Part shown: positions 6,390-11,872 of the stretch, in pieces
How positions within the stretch are numbered: position 1 is the first letter of the stretch
Layout: each line of letters starts with the position of its first letter
Source of the DNA: Desulfobacteraceae bacterium UBA2230
GTDB taxonomy: Bacteria; Desulfobacterota; Desulfobacteria; Desulfobacterales; Desulfosarcinaceae
NCBI GenBank assembly: GCA_002348005.1
Contig: DDYQ01000246.1
Span: 2,728 to 14,599 of the forward strand
Direction of reading: 5' to 3'
Length of the DNA: 11,872 nucleotides
The notes under the pieces: model-generated
The model's database searches: none
Seen by the model: only the letters and a program-made list of their open reading frames with translations
What the model was told of the DNA's origin: nothing
Translations under genes and position numbers: made by a program

Positions 6390-7524
6390 CTCCCGCCCGA
6401 ATCCCGCCGACTTCTATCGTCTGGTGGCCGGTCCGGAGGGGTCCTTCGGGCTTCAGTTGCAAGGGCGCATCGACCGTCGCTGCGCTGGTACGGTGCTGAA
6501 GGCGATCCAGTCGGAGGTGAAGGCCAAAATGCCGCGCAAGGTGACAGTCGATTTGAACCGCACCACCTATTTCGACGATTTCGGTGCGTTGATTCTTTTT
6601 GAACTGCGCCGGTTTGCCCAGGAGCACCGGATCGCCTTTTCCCTCGTTCAGCCGCCGCCGCGCGCGGCCGAGATTCTCAGGTTGACCAATTTCGACGACC
6701 CGCAGTCCTGTGCCCTTGCGATCCGCCCACGCCGATCCAATTTCATTCTGCGCCTCGGGGAGGCGGTTATTGCGCAGCTTCACAATCTCCGTTTCCTGGT
6801 TTCATTCCTCGGTTCAGTGATGTTGTGTTTCGGTCAGGTGTTCATGCATCCGCGCAGTCTGCGCCTGGGCGATACAATCCTGTTCATGCAGAAGACGGGC
6901 GTGGATGCCCTGCCGATCGTGGGCATGATCAGTTTTTTGCTTGGACTGATCATGGCGTTCGTCTCCAGCCTGCAGCTCGCGCAATTCGGGGCCAGCATCT
7001 ATGTGGCATCCCTGGTGGCCCTGGCGATGGTCTCCGAACTGGGACCGATCATGACCGCCATAGTGGTGGCCGGCCGCTCGGGCTCGGCTTTCGCGGCCGA
7101 AATCGGCACCATGCGCATTTCCGACGAAATCGATGCGCTCTATACTATGGGGATTTCACCCACTCTGTTTCTGGTCGTGCCGCGCATCCTTGCGACCATG
7201 ATCGTGGTGCCGCTGCTGACCATTTTCTCCGATCTGTTCGCAATCATGGGTGGGATGGTGATCAGCGTCACGCTTTTCGACCTGACCATCACGACCTACC
7301 TCAGCCAGACGATCAAATCCTTAACACTCTTCGAGCTCAATTGGGGGTTGATGAAAAGTGTGGTTTTCGCGGCCATCGTGGCCTGGATCGGCTGTCTGCG
7401 CGGCTTTCAGGTGCGCGGCGGCGCCTCCGGGGTCGGCAATGCCGCTACATCGGCCGTGGTCAGCGGGATATTTCTGATCATATTGTTTGATTCCATTTTC
7501 GCGGTGATCCGCAGCTACTGGTAA
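6382..7524 (+). CDS. mlaE: MlaE-family ABC transporter permease with N-terminal STAS domain
   Basis: A 380-residue inner-membrane permease for MCE-type phospholipid transport, carrying a fused STAS (MlaB-like) domain. Residues about 10-115 are the soluble STAS part (VTVDLNRTTYFDDFGALILF, then PPPRAAEILRLTNFD). The permease begins near 130 with hydrophobic segments around 138-150, 178-200, 205-230, 262-296, 325-338 and 355-375. Between them is the family hallmark GPIMTAIVVAGRSGSAFAAE (221-240), followed by IGTM, EIDAL and VVPRILA. Fusion removes the need for a separate MlaB. At the STAS position that is Ser or Thr in MlaB/SpoIIAA-type domains this protein appears to have Asp66. It is followed 4 nt later by the ATPase gene. 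Its start has a weak ribosome site and may depend on the upstream leader ORF. The symbol is used at family level; strict orthology with E. coli mlaE is not implied. Confidence 0.93.
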   Translation: MADSRPNPADFYRLVAGPEGSFGLQLQGRIDRRCAGTVLKAIQSEVKAKMPRKVTVDLNRTTYFDDFGALILFELRRFAQEHRIAFSLVQPPPRAAEILRLTNFDDPQSCALAIRPRRSNFILRLGEAVIAQLHNLRFLVSFLGSVMLCFGQVFMHPRSLRLGDTILFMQKTGVDALPIVGMISFLLGLIMAFVSSLQLAQFGASIYVASLVALAMVSELGPIMTAIVVAGRSGSAFAAEIGTMRISDEIDALYTMGISPTLFLVVPRILATMIVVPLLTIFSDLFAIMGGMVISVTLFDLTITTYLSQTIKSLTLFELNWGLMKSVVFAAIVAWIGCLRGFQVRGGASGVGNAATSAVVSGIFLIILFDSIFAVIRSYW

Positions 7525-7528
7525 GATT

Positions 7529-8311
7529 ATGCCCGAAGTGCAGGCCATCATCGAAGTTCGCGACCTCACCGCACGTTACGGCGACGCGCTGATTCTGCAG
7601 TCGGTCGGCTTCGATATTCGGCGCGGTGAGATTCTGGCCATCATCGGCGGCAGCGGGTGCGGCAAGACTACCCTGCTGCGTCACCTGATCGGTCTGCACG
7701 CTCCCGCCAGGGGTTCGGTCCGCATCGATGGTCAGGAGATGACCAGCGACGACGAAGCGGCGTTCAATGATGCCCTGCGTAAAATCGGGGTCCTGTTTCA
7801 GGGCGGCGCGCTGTTCGGCTCCATGACGCTGGCCGAAAATGTCGCCCTCCCGATACAGGAGTACACCGATCTATCCCCTCAGGCCGTGGCGACCCTGGTC
7901 CACTTGAAGCTGTGCAGCGTCGATCTGGGGGGATATGAAGGCCATCTGCCCTCGGAACTGAGCGGCGGCATGATCAAGCGCGCCGCCCTGGCACGGGCCC
8001 TGGCGCTCAATCCTGAGATTCTTTTCCTCGACGAACCGACGGCCGGGCTCGATCCGGTCACTTCCGCCGAAATCGAGGATCTCATCCTGCGGCTCAATCA
8101 CAGCCTGGGCACGACCATGGTGATCATCACGCACTCTCTCAATATCATCTTCAAGGTCGCTCACCGCGTAATCATGCTGGACCGCTCGGCAAAAGGCATT
8201 ATCGCTCAGGGCGATCCACGGGAGCTCAAGGAGAACAGTCCGAACCCAGTGGTGCGACAATTCTTCAACCGGCAGGCAAAGGCATCCGAGCGACTCGCAT
8301 GGCATCGTTAA
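7529..8311 (+). CDS. mlaF: MlaF-family ABC transporter ATP-binding protein
   Basis: A 260-residue cytoplasmic ATPase that would power the MlaE-type permease encoded just upstream. All ABC motifs are present and intact: Walker A GGSGCGKT (40-47), Q-loop Gln91 in LFQGGALFGSMT, the signature LSGGM (144-148), Walker B ILFLDEP (164-170) with catalytic Glu169, the D-loop GLDP (173-176) and the switch His202 in THSLN. The QGGALF after the Q-loop and the LSGGM-x-KRAALARA signature are typical of the MlaF/Ttg2A subfamily rather than of sugar or amino-acid importers. The ATG is 4 nt after the permease stop and lacks a clear Shine-Dalgarno. The 3' end overlaps the MCE gene by 13 nt, so the three genes are probably translationally coupled. 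Length and motifs are normal for the family. Confidence 0.95.
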   Translation: MPEVQAIIEVRDLTARYGDALILQSVGFDIRRGEILAIIGGSGCGKTTLLRHLIGLHAPARGSVRIDGQEMTSDDEAAFNDALRKIGVLFQGGALFGSMTLAENVALPIQEYTDLSPQAVATLVHLKLCSVDLGGYEGHLPSELSGGMIKRAALARALALNPEILFLDEPTAGLDPVTSAEIEDLILRLNHSLGTTMVIITHSLNIIFKVAHRVIMLDRSAKGIIAQGDPRELKENSPNPVVRQFFNRQAKASERLAWHR

Positions 8312-9306
8312 AAACCAAATTCAGTGTGGGACTTTTCCTGATCATCGGCATTGTCGTGATCATTATCGGTGTGATCTGGCTGGGGATGTCCAATTACCTG
8401 GACCGAGGCCGCTTTTTCGTTTCCTATTTCGACGAGTCGGTGCAGGGTCTCGACAAGGATTCGCCGGTCAAATACCGCGGTGTGGCGGTCGGGCGCGTGC
8501 ATGCCATCAACGTGGCTCCCGACGAACGCTTGATCGAAGTGATCATGCAGATCGATCCCCAGCTGCAGCCTCAGCAGGCGACCGACGATGTCGTGGCGCA
8601 GCTCAAGTCGGTCGGTATCACCGGCTTGATGTTCATTGAACTGGAGCGCCGCGGCACCGTGGAGCCCGATGTCTCCCCTTCAGTAAATTTCGAGCCCCCC
8701 TACCCTGTCATTCCCACCCGGCCTTCCGAGATCTCCAAGATCTTTAAAGGCATCGAAGATGTTTTTACGCTCTTCCGCTCGCTCGACATCGCCATCTCGA
8801 CGCACCTGACCGGCGTGCTTCAGAAAATCGACAGCGCACTTGACGAAGCGCAGTTGGCGCAGCTGATCAAAGACATGCGCGGGAGCATGCAGCGCCTGCA
8901 GCATCTGCTCGACAGCGACAAAGTTGAACATCTTCTCGCCGCCCTGAACGAGACCTCGCAGAATTTCAACCGCATGGCGCTGAATGCCGACAGCGGCATC
9001 ACTGAGATGCGTGCGACGGTAGGCGAGCTCAACCGAACCATTAACAGCGCCGGAAACCATATCGATTCGATCTCGTCCGATCTGCAGGCCTCTGCAGCGC
9101 AGGTCAAGATCGCCATGGAATCGGCCGCCGCCCTGTTGGAAAACACCGATTACAAGGTGGATGCCCTGCAGCGCCAGACCCTGATCACCCTGCAGCGCCT
9201 GGAACAGGCCGGACAATCACTCAATCGTTTGCTGGAGCGCATTGCCAACCAGCCGTCGCAGCTTATTTTCAGCTCACCGGCGCAAGACAAGCCCGGGGCG
9301 CCCTGA
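8299..9306 (+). CDS. MCE domain (MlaD-like) periplasmic lipid-transport protein
   Basis: A 335-residue protein anchored in the inner membrane by one N-terminal segment (about 9-30). A single MCE domain follows (about 37-117), with VKYRGVAVGRV (57-67) and the hydrophobic GITGLMFIEL (106-115). In MlaD-like proteins this domain forms a hexameric ring with a central lipid channel. A Pro-rich hinge (PPYPVIPTRP, about 133-142) leads to some 180 residues predicted helical and coiled-coil-like, rich in Gln, Leu and Ala heptads. The end carries NQPSQLIF (317-324), resembling a Pro-Ser-x-Leu-(Ile/Leu)-Phe element often seen near MCE protein C termini. The protein is much longer than E. coli MlaD (about 180 residues), and its helices could form a needle across the periplasm, as in PqiB. 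It overlaps the ATPase gene by 13 nt. Role and partners are inferred from family and operon; substrate is probably phospholipid. Confidence 0.93.
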   Translation: MASLKTKFSVGLFLIIGIVVIIIGVIWLGMSNYLDRGRFFVSYFDESVQGLDKDSPVKYRGVAVGRVHAINVAPDERLIEVIMQIDPQLQPQQATDDVVAQLKSVGITGLMFIELERRGTVEPDVSPSVNFEPPYPVIPTRPSEISKIFKGIEDVFTLFRSLDIAISTHLTGVLQKIDSALDEAQLAQLIKDMRGSMQRLQHLLDSDKVEHLLAALNETSQNFNRMALNADSGITEMRATVGELNRTINSAGNHIDSISSDLQASAAQVKIAMESAAALLENTDYKVDALQRQTLITLQRLEQAGQSLNRLLERIANQPSQLIFSSPAQDKPGAP

Positions 9307-9332
9307 TGGCGATAACCGGCCGCAGCCGTTCG

Positions 9333-9337
9333 AGAGG
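9333..9337 (+). promoter_or_regulatory. Ribosome-binding site fixing the lipoprotein start
   Basis: AGAGG lies 6 nt before ATG 9344. The frame is open back to an earlier ATG at 9242 inside the MCE gene, but starting there would bury the lipoprotein signal peptide about 34 residues inside the product. This site and the signal sequence agree on 9344. Confidence 0.6.
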
Positions 9338-9343
9338 CAGACT

Positions 9344-9973
9344 ATGAATTCTTCCTCAATCCAGCGCATCCTGCCGCTGATGGTCCTGTTCCTGCTGACC
9401 GCCTCCTGTGCAGGGACTTCGGCGCCCGCCAGGGACAACTACTATTACACCCTCAATTATCCGCCGCCGGCACCGCCGTTCGAACATACCCTGCCCTTCG
9501 TACTGCGTGTGGATCACTTCATCAGTTCACCGCCCTTCAACTCCCAATCCATCATCTTCGCCGATCAGGGCTTATATCGCAATGCATACGCCCGCCATCA
9601 CTGGATTGCGCCACCCGCGGAGCTGCTGGCCTTCCTGCTGGCCCGCGACTTAAAAAGCGCCCGGGTACTGCAGGCCGTGCTGCCTCCGGACTCCTTCGCC
9701 GCATCGACCCATATCCTGAACGGTTGGCTGGAAGAGATATTGGAAGTGGATCTGCCGGACGGCTGGCTGGCATCGCTGCGCCTCTCCATAACGCTGATTG
9801 CGTCGCGCGAAGCGGACCCCAGCCGGCGCATCATCTTCCAAAAAATATATGCGGCCAGTGCCCCGATCGGCGAACGCAGCCCGGCAGGCATGGCCGAGGC
9901 CATGAGTACCGCCGCCGCGCAGGTGTCGGCGGAGGTTGTCAGGGACGTTTACCAAGCATTGATGAAACCGTAA
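9344..9973 (+). CDS. ABC-type transport auxiliary lipoprotein (PqiC-like)
   Basis: A 209-residue lipoprotein. Residues 1-21 are a signal peptide with a hydrophobic core (ILPLMVLFLL) and the lipobox TAS-C22. The -3 residue is Thr instead of the usual Leu, but the Cys and small flanking residues fit signal peptidase II. The mature part shows the ABC auxiliary component pattern: an early YYYTLNYP (33-40), a strand with LRVDHF, then RNAYARHHWIAPPAELLA, and a C-terminal helix rich in Ala (AMSTAAAQVSAEVV). In the related PqiABC system the lipoprotein PqiC sits at the outer membrane and docks with the MCE needle; the same job is likely here. It follows the MCE gene by 37 nt and has its own ribosome site. 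It stands where canonical Mla operons have the soluble carrier MlaC, which is absent. The residue after the Cys is Ala23, not Asp, consistent with outer-membrane sorting by the E. coli Lol rule. Confidence 0.85.
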   Translation: MNSSSIQRILPLMVLFLLTASCAGTSAPARDNYYYTLNYPPPAPPFEHTLPFVLRVDHFISSPPFNSQSIIFADQGLYRNAYARHHWIAPPAELLAFLLARDLKSARVLQAVLPPDSFAASTHILNGWLEEILEVDLPDGWLASLRLSITLIASREADPSRRIIFQKIYAASAPIGERSPAGMAEAMSTAAAQVSAEVVRDVYQALMKP

Positions 9974-10000
9974 GCGCCGCCCCTCGAACCCGATCCGTCG

Positions 10001-10070
10001 AGCTGGAAGTGAAAACGAGGCGTTCCTGTCGTAAAAGAATATCCTTGGCTTTCCGTTTTCAACTTCAGCT
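10001..10070 (+). repeat. Imperfect long inverted repeat between the MCE operon and pgi (possible terminator)
   Basis: The arm at 10001-10017 (AGCTGGAAGTGAAAACG) pairs with the arm at 10054-10070 (CGTTTTCAACTTCAGCT) across 17 bases, with one single-base bulge on each side and a 36-nt loop. The right arm is followed by an A/T-rich run (TTAAATTTTAAA), not a clean T-tract, so it could be a weak or bidirectional terminator for the MCE operon. It could also be a dispersed palindromic repeat. The A/T-rich stretch at 10071-10100 is also the likeliest place for a pgi promoter, but I see only a weak match (TTTTCA 10056, 17-nt spacer, TAAACA 10079). Confidence 0.5.
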
Positions 10071-10109
10071 TTAAATTTTAAACATCGTTTAACTTAAAGG
10101 AGCAGGTAG

Positions 10110-11738
10110 ATGGAACCGATCCGCATCGATCAAACCCAATCCTACGTGCGCCTGCGGGAGCAGGCCGTCGACATGCAGCACCCCGACCGTCATCTGGCCG
10201 CACTGCTGACCGATGCGGATCGCCTGGCGCGTTTTTCACGCTGTGCTGCAGGAATATGGTTCGATTTCAGTCGACAGCGTCTGGACCGAACGACCCTCGA
10301 TCTCCTGCTGTCCGTCGCAGCCGAGCTGAAAGTGATGGATCAATTCGATCAAATGTGCCGGGGGGCAAAAATCAACACCACCGAAAAGCGGGCGGTACTG
10401 CACACGGCCTCCCGAGATTTTTCCGACAAGCCGATTGTGTCGGATGGCACGGATATCATGCCCGCAATCCGCCGCGTGCGGCAGGAGATACATGAATTCA
10501 GCGCACGCGTGCATCGGGGGGAAATTGTCGGAAGCACGGGCAAGCCCTTTCGTCAGGTGGTGGTGATCGGCATCGGCGGCTCTTATCTCGGTCCCGAATT
10601 CGTCTCCACCGCCCTTGCCGCATACGCTGACAAAAAAATCCGCCTGCACTATCTGGCCAACGTCGATGTCAATGACTTCGGGGCCGTGGCCGCGCTCATC
10701 GATCCTGAAACCACATTGTGGGTGATCATCTCCAAAAGCTACACGACCGCCGAAACGACGGCCAATACCGTGCAGGCGGAGACGTTCATGCGTGCAAGGG
10801 GCCTTGACCCGGGCCGGCACATTGTCACCGTCACGGCTCAGGGCAGTCCGGGAGACGACCCGTCCCGACCGGTATTGGGAACTTTTCACATGTTCGACTT
10901 CATCGGCGGCCGTTACAGCGTCACCTCGGCTGTCGGCGGCGTGCCCCTGAGTCTGTATCTGGGTTACGATCGCTTCGAGTCGTTTTTGCGCGGCGCCGCT
11001 GAAATGGACGCCCATGCCCGCACGGCCCCGGCGGCCGAAAATCTGCCCCTCCTGGCGGCCTTGATTGCGGTGTGGAACACAACATTCCTCGGATACCAGC
11101 AGCAGGCGATCATCCCCTATGCCGCACCCTTGGCTAAACTCGCGCCCCATGTCCAGCAGCTCAACATGGAAAGCAACGGCAAGGCCGTGGACCGGCAGGG
11201 CCGCTTCCTCGCGGAGCCTGCCGGAACGGTGATTTTCGGCGAACCGGGCACCAACGCTCAGCATTCTTTTTTCCAGCTCGCTCACCAGGGCCGCCCCTTT
11301 CCAATCGATTTGATCGGCGTATTGCATCCGCAATATCCGCAGTATACCGCCTTTTCCAAGGGCGTCAGCAACCATCAGGAGCTGTGGGCCAACCTGATGG
11401 CCCAGGCCCAGGCCCTCGCCCTGGGAAAACCCGACACCCAAAATCCCGCTCGTCATTTCGATGGCAACCGTCCATCTTCGACACTGGTTCTGGAAACTCT
11501 GGATCCGGTCAACGTGGGCCGCCTGCTCAGCTTCTACGAAGCGCGCACTGTGTATGAAGGTTTTCTGTGGGGCATCAATTCATTTGACCAGTTCGGGGTC
11601 GAACTGGGCAAGACCATGGCCTCAGGGCTGCGCAAACAGATGGCGGTGCGCAATTCCAACCCCCAGCACGTCTTTGAAGTGGCGGATCCGATTGCCGGCC
11701 GTTATCTGGAGATGCTTTTCGAGGGCAGAATTAACTAG
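10110..11738 (+). CDS. pgi: Glucose-6-phosphate isomerase
   Basis: A 542-residue cytosolic enzyme interconverting glucose-6-phosphate and fructose-6-phosphate in glycolysis and gluconeogenesis. Its length is close to the 549 residues of E. coli Pgi. Both classical signatures match: DFIGGRYSVTSAVG (263-276) and GFLWGINSFDQFGVELGK (484-501), ending in the catalytic Lys501. The SIS phosphosugar-binding core is visible in VVVIGIGGSYLGPEF and ISKSYTTAETTANT. The GEPGTNAQH stretch with the proton-transferring Glu378 is present. The ring-opening histidine is probably His422 in SNHQELW, but the segment between is longer than in the enzymes I recall, so that assignment is tentative. ATG 10110 has a good AAGGAG 7 nt upstream. 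The gene sits behind an inverted repeat and an A/T-rich region, so it probably has its own promoter and is not part of the lipid operon. Its stop is shared with a convergent gene. Confidence 0.96.
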   Translation: MEPIRIDQTQSYVRLREQAVDMQHPDRHLAALLTDADRLARFSRCAAGIWFDFSRQRLDRTTLDLLLSVAAELKVMDQFDQMCRGAKINTTEKRAVLHTASRDFSDKPIVSDGTDIMPAIRRVRQEIHEFSARVHRGEIVGSTGKPFRQVVVIGIGGSYLGPEFVSTALAAYADKKIRLHYLANVDVNDFGAVAALIDPETTLWVIISKSYTTAETTANTVQAETFMRARGLDPGRHIVTVTAQGSPGDDPSRPVLGTFHMFDFIGGRYSVTSAVGGVPLSLYLGYDRFESFLRGAAEMDAHARTAPAAENLPLLAALIAVWNTTFLGYQQQAIIPYAAPLAKLAPHVQQLNMESNGKAVDRQGRFLAEPAGTVIFGEPGTNAQHSFFQLAHQGRPFPIDLIGVLHPQYPQYTAFSKGVSNHQELWANLMAQAQALALGKPDTQNPARHFDGNRPSSTLVLETLDPVNVGRLLSFYEARTVYEGFLWGINSFDQFGVELGKTMASGLRKQMAVRNSNPQHVFEVADPIAGRYLEMLFEGRIN

Positions 11739-11872
11739 CTGTTCTCGGAGGATAAGGCTTCGCGCAAACCCGAGGCGCGTTCGCTGCGCCGTCTGACGGC
11801 CGTCTCCAGCAGGCGCGGATCGCCAACGACCAGAACCGACTGGCGCGCGCGGGTCACGGCGGTGTAGAGCAG
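11735..11872 (-). CDS. RecD-like ATP-dependent DNA helicase, C-terminal end only
   Basis: The minus strand is open from the right edge to a TAG at 11735-11737, giving 45 residues. They begin LLYTAVTRARQSVLVVGDPR, the superfamily 1 helicase motif VI (YTAVTRAR) with the VLVVGD strand after it. The tail (AVRRRSERASGLREAL) matches the usual end of RecD2-type helicases, where an AVRN...R..GL..RL element closes the protein. UvrD/Rep or TraA-like helicases share motif VI but usually continue longer after it. RecD2 proteins unwind DNA 5'-3' in repair. Only the 3' end is in the window, so the N-terminal and Walker regions cannot be checked. It is convergent with pgi and overlaps it by 4 nt. Confidence 0.8.
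   Translation of the reverse strand: MLYTAVTRARQSVLVVGDPRLLETAVRRRSERASGLREALSSENS

Noticed and set aside
9242..9343. Earlier ATG for the lipoprotein frame
   Set aside because: It is inside the MCE gene and would place the signal peptide internally; ATG 9344 has its own ribosome site and gives a standard lipoprotein signal.
10236..11456. 406-codon open frame on the minus strand
   Set aside because: It lies wholly antisense to pgi, which has full family signatures; its translation shows no recognisable domain. Long antisense frames are common in GC-rich genes.
1..11872. CRISPR arrays, tRNA or rRNA genes, insertion sequences
   Set aside because: No regularly spaced repeats, no clover-leaf or rRNA-like stretches and no transposase motifs were seen on either strand.

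Overview
The window is a densely packed, GC-rich piece of a Gram-negative (diderm) chromosome. Two things require an inner membrane, periplasm and outer membrane: a cluster of type IV/MSHA-type minor pilins, and a lipid-trafficking MCE transporter with an outer-membrane-type lipoprotein. The mixture of genes (large pilin-linked adhesin, fused ADP-forming acyl-CoA synthetase, STAS-MlaE permease with an auxiliary lipoprotein) resembles Desulfobacterota, for example Desulfobacterales. That placement is inference from gene style; there is no marker gene here to confirm it.

Layout. (1) Positions 1-4040, plus strand: three overlapping or nearly abutting genes for minor pilins. They are the 3' part of a FimT/GspH/MshC-like pseudopilin, a MshD-like prepilin, and a giant 1082-residue protein. 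The giant joins a MshO/PilW-like prepilin to a MshP/PilX-like prepilin carrying about 800 residues of beta-rich adhesin-like domains. (2) Positions 4060-6234: a fused acetate/acyl-CoA synthetase (ADP-forming) in beta-then-alpha domain order. It starts at a TTG codon 19 nt after the pilin stop, so it is probably co-transcribed with the pilins. (3) A 147-nt gap with short direct repeats and a good ribosome site ahead of a 17-codon leader ORF. (4) Positions 6382-9973: a four-gene MCE/Mla-like phospholipid transport operon: STAS-MlaE permease, MlaF ATPase, MCE (MlaD-like) periplasmic protein and an ABC auxiliary lipoprotein (PqiC-like). (5) A 136-nt gap with a long imperfect inverted repeat. (6) Positions 10110-11738: glucose-6-phosphate isomerase (pgi). 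(7) The minus-strand 3' end of a RecD-like helicase, convergent with pgi; the two stop codons share one CTAG palindrome.

How the genes work together. The pilins would form the tip or priming complex of a pilus, with the giant protein displaying the adhesive domain. The four MCE genes would form one lipid conduit: ATPase and permease in the inner membrane, the MCE protein as a periplasmic ring or needle, and the lipoprotein as the outer-membrane dock. The synthetase and isomerase are central metabolism enzymes with no obvious link to their neighbours.

The most unusual object is the giant pilin. It has two prepilin-type N termini in one reading frame, and between them a short hydrophobic segment plus an Arg/Lys cluster that could return the chain to the cytoplasmic face. 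That topology would let prepilin peptidase process it as a polyprotein. No RNA genes, CRISPR arrays or insertion sequences were seen, and no gene-free stretch exceeds 150 bases.
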